Positions 6,516 to 11,795 of a DNA stretch of 11,795 nucleotides are shown here, piece after piece. Positions within the stretch are counted from its first letter, which is position 1. The number at the start of each line of letters is the position of its first letter. The position numbers were made by a program, and so were the translations under genes. The notes beneath the pieces were generated by a model. That model saw only the letters and a program-made list of their open reading frames with translations. It searched no databases and was not told the DNA's origin. Source of the stretch: Baffinella frigidus (taxonomy: Eukaryota > Cryptophyceae > Cryptomonadales > Baffinellaceae); the NCBI GenBank assembly GCA_026770585.1, contig MU646492.1:614360-626154 (forward strand), written 5' to 3'.

Positions 6516-6580
6516 CCCCTACGATCCTACCGTAGGCCTATGCCTAGGGTCCTACAGGGATGCCTCGTTTACAAGAAAGC
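6516..6580. mobile_element. PAL-A remnant: centre plus a second left-type end
   Basis: The CCTACCGTAGGCCTATGCC centre is followed by CAGGGATGCCTCGTTTACAA, which is a left-type end in direct rather than inverted orientation. The structure is therefore not a simple palindrome and looks like a recombinant or broken copy. Confidence 0.5.
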
Positions 6581-6596
6581 GCTTCTCAAGAAAATG

Positions 6597-6664
6597 CACC
6601 GGATCTGACCCCTGCGTTTCCGGATCTGACCGGATCTGACCCCTGCGTTTCCGGATCTGACCCC
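6597..6664 (+). repeat. 31-bp direct duplication (CCGGATCTGACCCCTGCGTT)
   Basis: The unit ACCGGATCTGACCCCTGCGT-TTCCGGATCTG occurs twice head to tail, starting about 6598 and 6629. Within each unit CCGGATCTGA also appears twice. It is local simple duplication with no evident function. Confidence 0.75.
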
Positions 6665-7097
6665 CTGGAGCAGCGTGATAAATATGTGAGCGGGAATCTC
6701 CGATCCGATTTGCATGAAAATCTTTACACATCTGAGCCATTTAGTCACGTCCCAACTAAAACGACACTTTTTGTGTATCCTTATGGAGCATAAGGTAGGG
6801 GGTGGGAACTTCCCTCTGGGTGGTAACGGGCTGCTGGCTGCCACCGCCAGGCATACAGAGACCAGGCCCTCAGAGGACCGCCGGTAACACAGTAACAGGG
6901 AATCGGCTCTGTTCCCGGTAACGGTAACAGGACCTCCGTAGGAGGTGGAGTTAGAATCCATCCGGAAAATGCTCGTATGAGCGGCCGACTCGGGGTACAG
7001 TAAGTGGCACAATGCGTAGCATGTGCGGCGCTGACGCTGGTTGTTTGGCAATAAATTATCAATCTCTCTAACAGGACCTCTCCTGGTTACCGTGTTA
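6665..7097. other. Gene-free stretch of mixed sequence
   Basis: I see no convincing coding frame on either strand and no family repeat. GGTAACA-type words recur (about 6885, 6918 and 7070-7090), giving weak internal repetition around CAGTAACAGGG, GGTAACAGGACCTCC and CTAACAGGACCTCTCC. No RNA gene is recognised. Confidence 0.35.
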
Positions 7098-7363
7098 CGC
7101 CCAACCTTCCCACTGGGAAGACGCGCTGTCCCGGGGCAGAAAACGGCACCAACGCGCTGGTGGAGGCGTCGAAGCGTGCTTTCCACCGATGGGATGCGCG
7201 CCTGACGTTGGCTGTCTGGCGAGCGACTGCGGTGAGGGCCACCGGCCCCGGCGTCCGCGTCGCCAACAATCGGAGGTCCCGCAGGAACGGGGCTGCCCTT
7301 TCCCCGGAGACCGGGGTGTTCGCGCCCCCGTCTCCGTTCTACACCAACGTGAAGTGTGTGTGA
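7098..7363 (+). other. GC-rich open frame, possible exon or gene fragment
   Basis: One plus frame stays open through 7100-7363, ending at TGA, with a fairly normal amino-acid mix in its middle (NALVEASKRAFHRWDARLTL). It has no ATG near its start and no recognised domain. The tail is Arg/Pro-rich. It may be an exon of an unrecognised gene or chance openness in GC-rich DNA. Confidence 0.2.
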
Positions 7364-7484
7364 GAACTTCAGAACCTAGTCGCCCCCAAAAAATAGTATG
7401 TGGGCATGCTGGTCTTGTAATGCGGCCGTGTTGGTACCTTTTTGGTCTAACTCAAACACCCCAAGAGAACCACCCTGTATCCCC

Positions 7485-7610
7485 TCTTCACGAGCCTCTG
7501 CACTGGAGAGCTAAGCGCGATCCGAAAGCAAAAATTCTTTCTCTGCAGATCCCTTCTACGGAACGGCGTGTCGTTGGCATATGTTGGAGAAATTAAAACC
7601 TCAAGGACCT
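7485..7610 (-). repeat. Introner-related dispersed repeat, copy D (reverse)
   Basis: On the minus strand it reads GCTTTAGGTCCTTGAGGTTT, TCTCCAACATATGCCAACGA, CTGCAGAGAAAGAATTTTTG and CTTTCGGATCGCGCTTAGC, then CTCCAGTGCAGAGGCTCGTG. It matches copy C over its full length, including the far end, so B-D are one family of about 125-135 bp of which the gene insertion is a shorter, more diverged member. Confidence 0.75.
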
Positions 7611-7650
7611 AAAGCAATACATCTCAGAAATTGGGAATTGGCGGGGGCGA

Positions 7651-8064
7651 GGTTTAGGGTTCAGGGCTTAGGGTTCGGGGTTTAGGGTTTAGGGTTTAGG
7701 GTTTAGGGTTTAGGGTTTAGGGTTTAGGGTTTAGGGTTTAGAGTTCAGGGTTTAGTGTTTCGGGTTTAGGGTTTAGGGTTTAGGGTTTAGGGTTGAGGGT
7801 TTAGGGTTGAGGGTTTAGGGTTGAGGGTTGAAGGTTTAGGGTTTAGGGTTTAGGGTTTAGGGTTTGGGGTTTGGGGTTTGGGGTTTATTGTGTAAGGTGA
7901 AGGGTTTAGGGTACAGGGTTCAGTGTTTAAGGTTTAGGGTTTAGGGTTTAGGGCTCAGGGTTCAGGGTTCAGGGTTCAGGGTTTAGGGTTCAGGATTCAA
8001 GATTCAGGGTTCAGTGTTTAGGGTTCAGGGTCCAGGATTCCAAGTTCAGGGTTCAGGGTTCAGG
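7651..8064 (+). repeat. Interstitial telomere-type repeat (TTTAGGG)n
   Basis: About 410 bp of heptamer-type repeat with the G-rich strand on plus. The section 7680-7739 is a perfect TTTAGGG run. Both sides are degenerate, with TTCAGGG, TTGAGGG and TTTGGGG variants and a small unrelated break near 7890-7905. It is flanked on both sides by ordinary sequence, so it is internal in this assembly. The G-strand orientation would place a chromosome end towards higher coordinates. It may mark a former end, a fusion, repair-inserted telomere DNA, or subtelomeric filler. Confidence 0.9.
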
Positions 8065-8294
8065 GCCGCGTCTGAACGATCACGCGGGACATCGCGACTA
8101 CAAAAGGGATTGGGTGGATATTCCATGAGTGGAGAATCCACAGGACTCTACAGAGTCAATCCGAAGGGACATGGGTTGTTCCCACGGATATCCTTCCCGA
8201 TTCTCGGTGGCTCAGCAACCGAAAATCTCTGCCGAAAAGAAGGGAGCGACCTTTATTGCTGAGAGTGAGAGACCTGTCACCGCACCAAGTACAG
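8065..8294. other. Gene-free sequence after the telomeric block
   Basis: Open frames here start inside or beside the telomeric repeat and have no domain. The region holds GCGACCTTTATTGCTGAGAG (8247-8266), a partial match to the dispersed repeat that follows at 8295. No RNA gene is recognised. Confidence 0.35.
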
Positions 8295-8360
8295 AGAGAG
8301 GCCTTTATTGCTACCAACACGGCCGCCACTTTTGCACCCCCACCGAGGCTGTGCCTGAGC
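8295..8360 (+). repeat. Dispersed repeat 'CCTTTATTGCTACCAACACGG', copy 2
   Basis: GAGAGGCCTTTATTGCTACC then AACACGGCCGCCACTTTTGC and CACCGAGGCTGTG match the repeat at 1499-1560 and, over a shorter span, 9300-9345. Here it is uninterrupted, so it acts as the empty-site reference for the PAL-A inserted at 1379. Confidence 0.65.
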
Positions 8361-8578
8361 AGGAACCTGGAAAGAGGCCATGTGCACTCTAGACGCTGAG
8401 TACGAACGGAGACAGGGGCAGAGAGCTAGAGACCAGCAACATAGTGAAAATAACCAAGCTCGTTCGAGCGCGGTCCCTGGCGTAAGACCTCTGTACACAC
8501 GTACAGAGCCTACCCTAGGAATATCACCGTGCAGGAAGGTGCATGTGCTGGGATTTGCACCCAGGTGGATGTTCAAAT

Positions 8579-8710
8579 CCTTTAGGTTTTTTAGGTTTTA
8601 ATTTCTCCCAACATATGCCAACGACACGCCCTTCCGTAGAAAGGACTGCAGAGAAAGCATTTTTGCTTTCGGATCGCGTTTAGCGCTCCAGTGCAGAGGC
8701 TCGTGAGGGT
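8579..8710 (+). repeat. Introner-related dispersed repeat, copy C
   Basis: It begins TCCTTTAGGTTTTTTAGGTT and ends near CTCCAGTGCAGAGGCTCGTG. The second donor-like word is changed (TTTTTTAGG instead of TCCTTTAGG). Its 3' part carries TTTCGGATCGCGTTTAG, comparable to TTTCGGATCACACTCAG in the copy inside the coiled-coil gene. No coding sequence is recognised on either side. Confidence 0.75.
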
Positions 8711-8776
8711 CACGCCGCTTCCTCTCCGGCGGCCACTCGAGGTTGGAAGAGAGAGTATTTTGAATGTGGGGTTGTT

Positions 8777-8842
8777 GAAATTTGTACCAGTCACGGGCGG
8801 GCTTGGTCACGTATGTGGGGGAATTCCCCAAAATACGTGACC
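8777..8842. repeat. Solo GGTACAAATT core plus a short palindrome
   Basis: AAATTTGTACCAG at 8776-8788 matches the inner arm of the inverted repeats at 2079 and 10405. Next to it TTGGTCACGTATGTGGGGGA and its near-complement (ending about 8842) form a hairpin of about 42 bp centred on GGGGAATTCCCC. The two may be parts of one decayed element. Confidence 0.55.
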
Positions 8843-9023
8843 AAACGTCCCTATGTGTGTGAAAATTACTACACAGCGGTCCACTTGTAAAGGACTTGTA
8901 GGGTTAAAACTTTTTTCAAAGTCACATTTTTAGCCTCGAGTGGGGAACTCGCGCTGTTTTCCCCTCGTCTCAGACTGCGTTGCGTGACTGCAAAGTGGAG
9001 GAGCCAGCGGGACACAGAGTACT
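8843..9023. other. Gene-free spacer with a hairpin-element fragment
   Basis: GAAAATTACTACACA at 8861-8876 is a fragment of the arm of the 1600-1737 hairpin element. The rest is AT-richer sequence (8890-8930), then GC-rich DNA, with no coding frame. Confidence 0.45.
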
Positions 9024-9025
9024 TA

Positions 9026-9126
9026 TCCCTCAAGTGGCGAGGCGGTCAAAAATGACCGCCAAGAGGTCCGAGGCAGGTCCTAGGACCCTACCGTAGGGCG
9101 TATGAGCCTACTGGGCACTTGAGGGA
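9026..9126. mobile_element. PAL-B element, copy b
   Basis: The left end is TCCCTCAAGTGGCGAGGCGG and the right end is its partner, GGGCACTTGAGGGA. TA lies on both sides (9024-9025 and 9127-9128). The centre has CCTAGGACCCTACCGTAGGG, the same core words as PAL-A. Near the left end GGCGGTCAAAAATGACCGCC forms its own small hairpin. Confidence 0.8.
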
Positions 9127-9191
9127 TACATGTGCATTTAGGATGGGCTTAGGGTCCTGTGTGGCCTTGGTGCGCGGCATGAAGGGCCCTA

Positions 9192-9193
<2 letters not shown>

Positions 9194-9240
<47 letters not shown>

Positions 9241-9241
9241 T

Positions 9242-9288
<47 letters not shown>

Positions 9289-9308
9289 TGTGTGTGTGAG
9301 AGAGAGAG
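9194..9308. repeat. Alternating TG and GA microsatellites
   Basis: A (TG)n run of about 34 bp is followed by (GA)n, a second TG run of about 27 bp, (GA)n of about 20 bp, a short TG run and a last GA run. It ends at ACCTTTATT, where dispersed repeat copy 3 begins. Confidence 0.95.
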
Positions 9309-9345
9309 ACCTTTATTAATACCAACACGGTCGCCATGTATCCCC
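9300..9345 (+). repeat. Dispersed repeat 'CCTTTATTNNTACCAACACGG', copy 3
   Basis: GAGAGAGACCTTTATTAATA then CCAACACGGTCGCCATGTAT match 1499 and 8295 over about 35-40 bp. The GA microsatellite just before it suggests that a GA tract is part of this repeat's 5' side. Confidence 0.6.
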
Positions 9346-9380
9346 CCACACAGCAGACCGGCGCCCTGGGCGCTGCAGTA

Positions 9381-9530
9381 CTCCTACCACCAACCCTCAC
9401 AGTCTGGGCAAATCGAAAAAAATGGCTCCAAAAATCCCCTTGAAGGCCGTCGGATTCCGACGGCCTCCAAGGGGATTTAGTGTTTTTGACTTTTTCGATT
9501 TGCCCAAGTTGTGAGGGTTGGTGGTAGCAG
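9381..9530. repeat. 150-bp inverted repeat centred on CCGTCGGATTCCGACGG
   Basis: The left arm is CTCCTACCACCAACCCTCAC, then GGGCAAATCGAAAAA, then AAAATCCCCTTG. The right arm is its complement to 9530. The arms are about 70 bp with scattered mismatches and essentially no loop, since the centre itself is palindromic. There is no TA duplication that I can see and no coding frame, and it is unrelated in sequence to PAL-A and PAL-B. Confidence 0.85.
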
Positions 9531-9556
9531 GGGGTGCCTCTCTTGTGCGTGAGGTA

Positions 9557-9674
9557 CAGGGGTACCTCGCTCATAAGAAACCGCCCCCCCCCCAGGACCA
9601 CCATAGGGCCCTAGGCATAGGCCTACTGTAGGGTCCTAGCGGGCGGTGGTTTCGTATGAGCGAGGGTACCCCTA
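9557..9674. mobile_element. PAL-A MITE, copy 8
   Basis: A full palindrome with TA on both sides (9555-9556 and 9675-9676). The last base of the right end is A instead of G, and the right arm has GAGCGAGGGTACC with one extra G. The left arm is consensus. Confidence 0.8.
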
Positions 9675-9738
9675 TACTGAGACCCGTGGCTTCTTGCGAA
9701 AAGCCATGCGTGATTTCTTATGAGCGAGGTACCCCTGT
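9674..9738. mobile_element. Solo PAL-A right arm inside a second repeat
   Basis: TACTGAGACCCGTGGCTTCT and GAAAAGCCATGCGTGATTTC (9675-9716) also occur at 9965-10009, where they continue into a palindrome (GTGATTTCGCGAAATCAC). Here they join TTTCTTATGAGCGAGGTACCCCTG, which is only the right arm of PAL-A. Confidence 0.65.
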
Positions 9739-9825
9739 AGCAGGGGGGGGCTGTCTTATGCTTCAGGTACTGAGCACCGGAGACACGTGGCTTCGTACGA
9801 GGAGCCACCTCGTAATCACCCAGCA

Positions 9826-9899
9826 GCAATAATCACAGACACATGCGAAATCACCGCGATTTCTCGTGTGGTGATTTCGCGTGTGTCTGTGATTATTGC
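9826..9899. repeat. 74-bp inverted repeat beside the minisatellite
   Basis: GCAATAATCACAGACACATG and CGAAATCACC pair with GGTGATTTCGCGTGTGTCTG and TGATTATTGC. The arms are about 30 bp with one mismatch, and the loop is about 14 bp. The right arm ends with TGATTATTGCC, which is also the unit of the 17-bp minisatellite that follows. Confidence 0.8.
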
Positions 9900-9965
9900 C
9901 GATTGGTGATTATTGCCGCTTGGTGGTTATTGCCGCTCGGTGATTATCGCCGCTAGGTGATTATC
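9889..9965 (+). repeat. 17-bp minisatellite, block 1
   Basis: Units of the form GTGATTATTGCCGCTTG, about 4.5 copies. The array begins inside the right arm of the preceding inverted repeat. Variable positions include T/C at base 10 and the CTTG/CTCG/CTAG ending. Confidence 0.85.
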
Positions 9966-10033
9966 TGTACTGAGACCCGTGGCTTCTTGCGAGAAGCCAT
10001 GCGTGATTTCGCGAAATCACGCATGGGTACTTA

Positions 10034-10053
10034 TCCCTTAAGTGGCGAGGCGG
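10034..10053 (+). mobile_element. Solo PAL-B left end
   Basis: TA followed by TCCCTTAAGTGGCGAGGCGG, with no matching right end before the next minisatellite block. It is a truncated copy. Confidence 0.6.
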
Positions 10054-10063
10054 ACACGTGTCT

Positions 10064-10285
10064 GTGATCATTGCCGCTAGGTGATTATTGCCGCTTGGTG
10101 ATGATCGCCGCTTGGTGATCATTACCGATTGGTGATCATTGACGCTCGGTGACTATCGCCGTTTGGTGATCATCGCCGCTAGGTGATTATCGTCGCTCGG
10201 CGATTATTGCCGCTTGGTGGTCATTACCACTAGGTGATTATCGTCGCTTGGTGATCTTTACAACTAGGTGATCATTGGCGCTTGC
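10064..10285 (+). repeat. 17-bp minisatellite, block 2
   Basis: Thirteen units of 17 bp, of the form GTGATCATTGCCGCTAG, with moderate divergence between neighbours. Like block 1 it is preceded by GTGTCTGTGAT, so both arrays appear to have grown from the same terminal sequence. The period is not a multiple of three and there is no long frame, so it is not a coding repeat. Confidence 0.9.
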
Positions 10286-10404
10286 CCTTGCGCGCATCCT
10301 TGCTGAGCTCTCCCCTGCAGCAGACAATTCTCCAGGTTAGGGCTCCAAGAGCTCTCCCGAGGCGGGCCTTTCCCTCCCGAGGCGTCGAGGCACATTCATA
10401 GTAA
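10286..10404. other. Gene-free spacer with a small repeated word
   Basis: GCAGACAATTCTCCAGGTTA (10319-10338) recurs in variant form near 10600-10620 and 10725-10746, so it is a dispersed word linked to PAL-B remnants. Nothing else is recognised. Confidence 0.4.
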
Positions 10405-10566
10405 CGCAACCCAGGATGAGTTTTGTAAAGTAGCTCGTTTCTGGTACAAATTATAAAACAAAACCTCATTTAAAAAGGAACTAGATTTTTTTGGAGTTTT
10501 AAATCGGTTTTGTTTTATAATTTGTACCAGAAACGAGCTACTTTACAAAACTCATCCTGGGGTGCG
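10405..10566. repeat. 162-bp inverted repeat (GGTACAAATT family)
   Basis: CCAGGATGAGTTTTGTAAAG, then TAGCTCGTTTCTGGTACAAA and TTATAAAACAAAACC, pair with their complements ending at 10566. The arms are about 62 bp and nearly perfect, with one mismatch close to the outer end and an AT-rich loop. It shares the TGGTACAAATT core with 2079-2242, but its outer arms are different. Confidence 0.85.
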
Positions 10567-10580
10567 TCGCTATCAACATA

Positions 10581-10738
10581 TCCCTTAAGTGGCCAGTAGG
10601 CAGACAATTCTTCGAGTTAGGTGTAGAGGCACATATCCCTTAAGTGTCCAGCCAGTAGGCTCATACGCCGCACCGTAGGGCCCTAGGACCTGCCTAGGAC
10701 CTCAGTGGGTCTATTCGGTCTCTGCAGCAGATAATTCT
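10581..10738. mobile_element. Two broken PAL-B left parts in tandem
   Basis: TATCCCTTAAGTGGCCAGTA occurs at about 10579 and, with an inserted CCAG, at about 10634. The second continues through CATACGCCGCACCGTAGGGC and CCTAGGACCTCAGTGGGTCT but lacks a right end. Both are truncated copies. Confidence 0.65.
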
Positions 10739-10746
10739 CCGGGTTA

Positions 10747-10863
10747 CAGGGGTACCTCGCTCATACGAAAGCGTCCCCCCCTAGGACGCTACAGTAGGCC
10801 TATGCCTAGTGCCTTATGGTGGTCCTAGGGGGGTGGGCGTTTCTTATGAGCGAGGTACCCCTG
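10747..10863. mobile_element. PAL-A MITE, copy 9
   Basis: A full palindrome with TA on both sides (10745-10746 and 10864-10865). The left arm has CATACGAAAG where the consensus is CATAAGAAAC. It sits just downstream of a truncated PAL-B, which it may have disrupted. Confidence 0.85.
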
Positions 10864-10881
10864 TAGGCGTAGCGGCACATA

Positions 10882-10981
10882 TCCCGTAAGTGGCCAGTAG
10901 GCTCATACGCCCTACCGTAGGACCCTAGGACCTGCCTAGGACCTCAGTTGGTCTATTCGGACCCCCTGGCCACTTACGGGA
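10882..10981. mobile_element. PAL-B element, copy e (complete)
   Basis: The best reference copy of PAL-B, about 100 bp. The ends are TCCCGTAAGTGGCCAG and CTGGCCACTTACGGGA, which are perfectly complementary. TA lies on both sides (10880-10881 and 10982-10983). The centre includes CCTACCGTAGGACCCTAGGA and CCTGCCTAGGACCTCAG. Confidence 0.85.
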
Positions 10982-10989
10982 TACGCGAA

Positions 10990-11066
10990 GGCCACCGATA
11001 ATTGGGGATTATCCAGGGTTGCAAAGAAGCAGGATCACTCTGACGAGGCGTGACGAGGGGGGCTGC
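10990..11066 (+). repeat. Local duplication, copy 1
   Basis: ACCGATAATTGGGGATTATC, CAGGGTTGCAAAGAAGC and GGGGGGCTGCCC match 11488-11567 with scattered substitutions. The similarity ends where PAL-B copy f begins at about 11067. Confidence 0.75.
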
Positions 11067-11166
11067 CCATTTAAGTGGCCAGGGGGTCCAAATAGACCAA
11101 CTGAGGTCCTAGGCAGGTCATAGGGCCCTACGGTAGGGCGTATGAGCCTACTGGCCACTTAAGGGA
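11067..11166. mobile_element. PAL-B element, copy f (reverse)
   Basis: Inverted relative to copy e. The right end is GGCCACTTAAGGGA. The left end is damaged (CCATTTAAGTGGCC), and the outer dinucleotides are no longer TA. The middle contains CCTAGGCAGGTCATAGGGCC and CTACGGTAGGGCG. Confidence 0.75.
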
Positions 11167-11225
11167 TGTGTGCCGCTTGGGACACTGGGGACACTGCTCG
11201 ACCCTGGGGTCCACTGAGGCCGGTA

Positions 11226-11340
11226 CAGGGGTACCTCGCTCATAAGAAACTGACCCCCCCAGGACCACCGTAGGGCCCTGGGCATAGCCCTACTGTAGGG
11301 TCCTAGGAGGAGGCAGTTTCTTATGAGCGAGGTACCTCTG
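11226..11340. mobile_element. PAL-A MITE, copy 10
   Basis: A full palindrome with TA on both sides (11224-11225 and 11341-11342). The right end is GGTACCTCTG instead of GGTACCCCTG. The centre is short and close to consensus. Confidence 0.85.
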
Positions 11341-11352
11341 TAGGCGTTCTGG

Positions 11353-11400
11353 CGGAAGTGTAAAGTCACTCCAGGATCCTACATGGGGTAATATCCCCAG
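11353..11400 (-). repeat. Inverted partner of 287-332
   Basis: On the minus strand: GGGGATATTACCCCATGTAG, then GATCCTGGAGTGACTTTACA. It matches the start of the window in reverse orientation. A weaker direct relative (CCTATTGGGGTAGTAGCCCC) follows at 11438-11459. Confidence 0.65.
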
Positions 11401-11487
11401 ACCCCCCCTCACGAGGCTATGGGGGGTGAGTGGATGATCCTATTGGGGTAGTAGCCCCAGAGGCGTAGAGGAACACACGCGCGAATA

Positions 11488-11567
11488 CCGCCGATAATTG
11501 TGGATTTTCCAGGGTTGCAAAGAAGCTGGATCACGTTGAAGAGGCGTGCCGAGGGGGGCTGCCCCCC
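11488..11567 (+). repeat. Local duplication, copy 2
   Basis: Partner of 10990-11066 (GCCGATAATTGTGGATTTTC, CAGGGTTGCAAAGAAGC, GGGGGGCTGCCC). Here GGGGGGCTGCCC continues as CCCGCCGCAG, whereas copy 1 runs into PAL-B. Confidence 0.75.
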
Positions 11568-11684
11568 GCCGCAGATTCCGGTGTTTGGGGGTGACCCCTA
11601 AACCCCGAACCCGACCCCACCCCCTAACGACGCTCGGACGGTGAGACAGAAGGGAGGGCCTGGCCTTCGTTTCAGAAAGGGCGT

Positions 11685-11795
11685 CAGAATCTGAATCTAT
11701 TCCCAGCGCATAATACAGAATCTGAATCTAGTCCCAGCGCATAATACAGAATCTGAATCTAGTCCCAGCGCATAATACAGAATCTGAATCTAGTC
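11685..11795 (+). repeat. 31-bp satellite running off the window end
   Basis: Units start at 11685, 11716, 11747 and 11778 (the last partial): CAGAATCTGAATCTAGTCCC then AGCGCATAATA. The units are identical except for ATTCCC in place of AGTCCC in the first. Near-identity implies recent amplification, and the array probably continues beyond the window. Confidence 0.95.

Noticed and set aside
7651-8064. True chromosome end
   Set aside because: Non-telomeric sequence continues for more than 3.7 kb beyond it and the block is degenerate on both sides.
8540-8582. tRNA-like fragment (GTTCAAATCC, resembling a B box)
   Set aside because: No acceptor stem, anticodon arm or A box can be drawn around it. 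It is a small stem-loop at the edge of a dispersed repeat.
9149-9604. 151-codon minus-strand open frame
   Set aside because: It translates the TG/GA microsatellite (His-Thr and Ser-Leu runs) plus the PAL-A arm. It is low-complexity and not a gene.
9889-10285. Regular short repeats resembling a CRISPR array
   Set aside because: The 17-bp units are contiguous with no unique spacers, neighbouring units diverge, and the setting is eukaryotic. It is a minisatellite.

Overview
The window looks like nuclear DNA from a eukaryotic microbe, most likely an alga or related protist. The evidence is a roughly 410-bp internal block of TTTAGGG-type telomeric repeat, a MYND-finger gene with a clear GT-AG spliceosomal intron, no operon structure or ribosome-binding sites, and a very high density of short palindromic transposable elements, many flanked by TA. 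TTTAGGG telomeres occur in several algal and protist lineages as well as plants, so I do not name a species.

Layout. Positions 1-2700 are gene-free and packed with palindromic elements. I call the commonest PAL-A (about 106-141 bp, ends CAGGGGTACCTCGC, TA on both sides of most copies). It has ten full copies here: six in 1-2000, one near 2400, one near 9600 and two after 10700. PAL-B (ends TCCCTTAAGTGGCCAG, also TA-flanked) has three complete copies and several broken ones. At least five further long inverted repeats are unrelated at their ends.

The gene island is 2722-5974. A MYND-finger/TPR protein is encoded on the minus strand (2880-4196, two exons). Its stop codon lies inside the end of a foldback element. 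A small minus-strand membrane-type ORF (4314-4700) is uncertain. A plus-strand gene (about 4919-5974) encodes an unrecognised N-terminal domain plus an 11-residue-periodic coiled coil. It is interrupted by a 99-bp dispersed repeat that is best read as an introner-like element, because splicing it out restores the coiled-coil register exactly.

Positions 5975-11795 are again almost gene-free. They hold three more relatives of the inserted repeat (6285, 7485 and 8580), collapsed PAL-A hairpins (6418), a 31-bp duplication (6597), the telomeric block (7651-8064), TG/GA microsatellites (9194-9308), a 17-bp minisatellite in two blocks (9889-10285), further PAL-A and PAL-B copies, and a 31-bp satellite that runs off the end (11685-11795).

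The genes do not form a pathway that I can recognise. The interest lies in how mobile DNA has shaped them: a probable new intron in one gene, a stop codon supplied by an element in the other, and several cases where insertion order and empty sites can be read directly.
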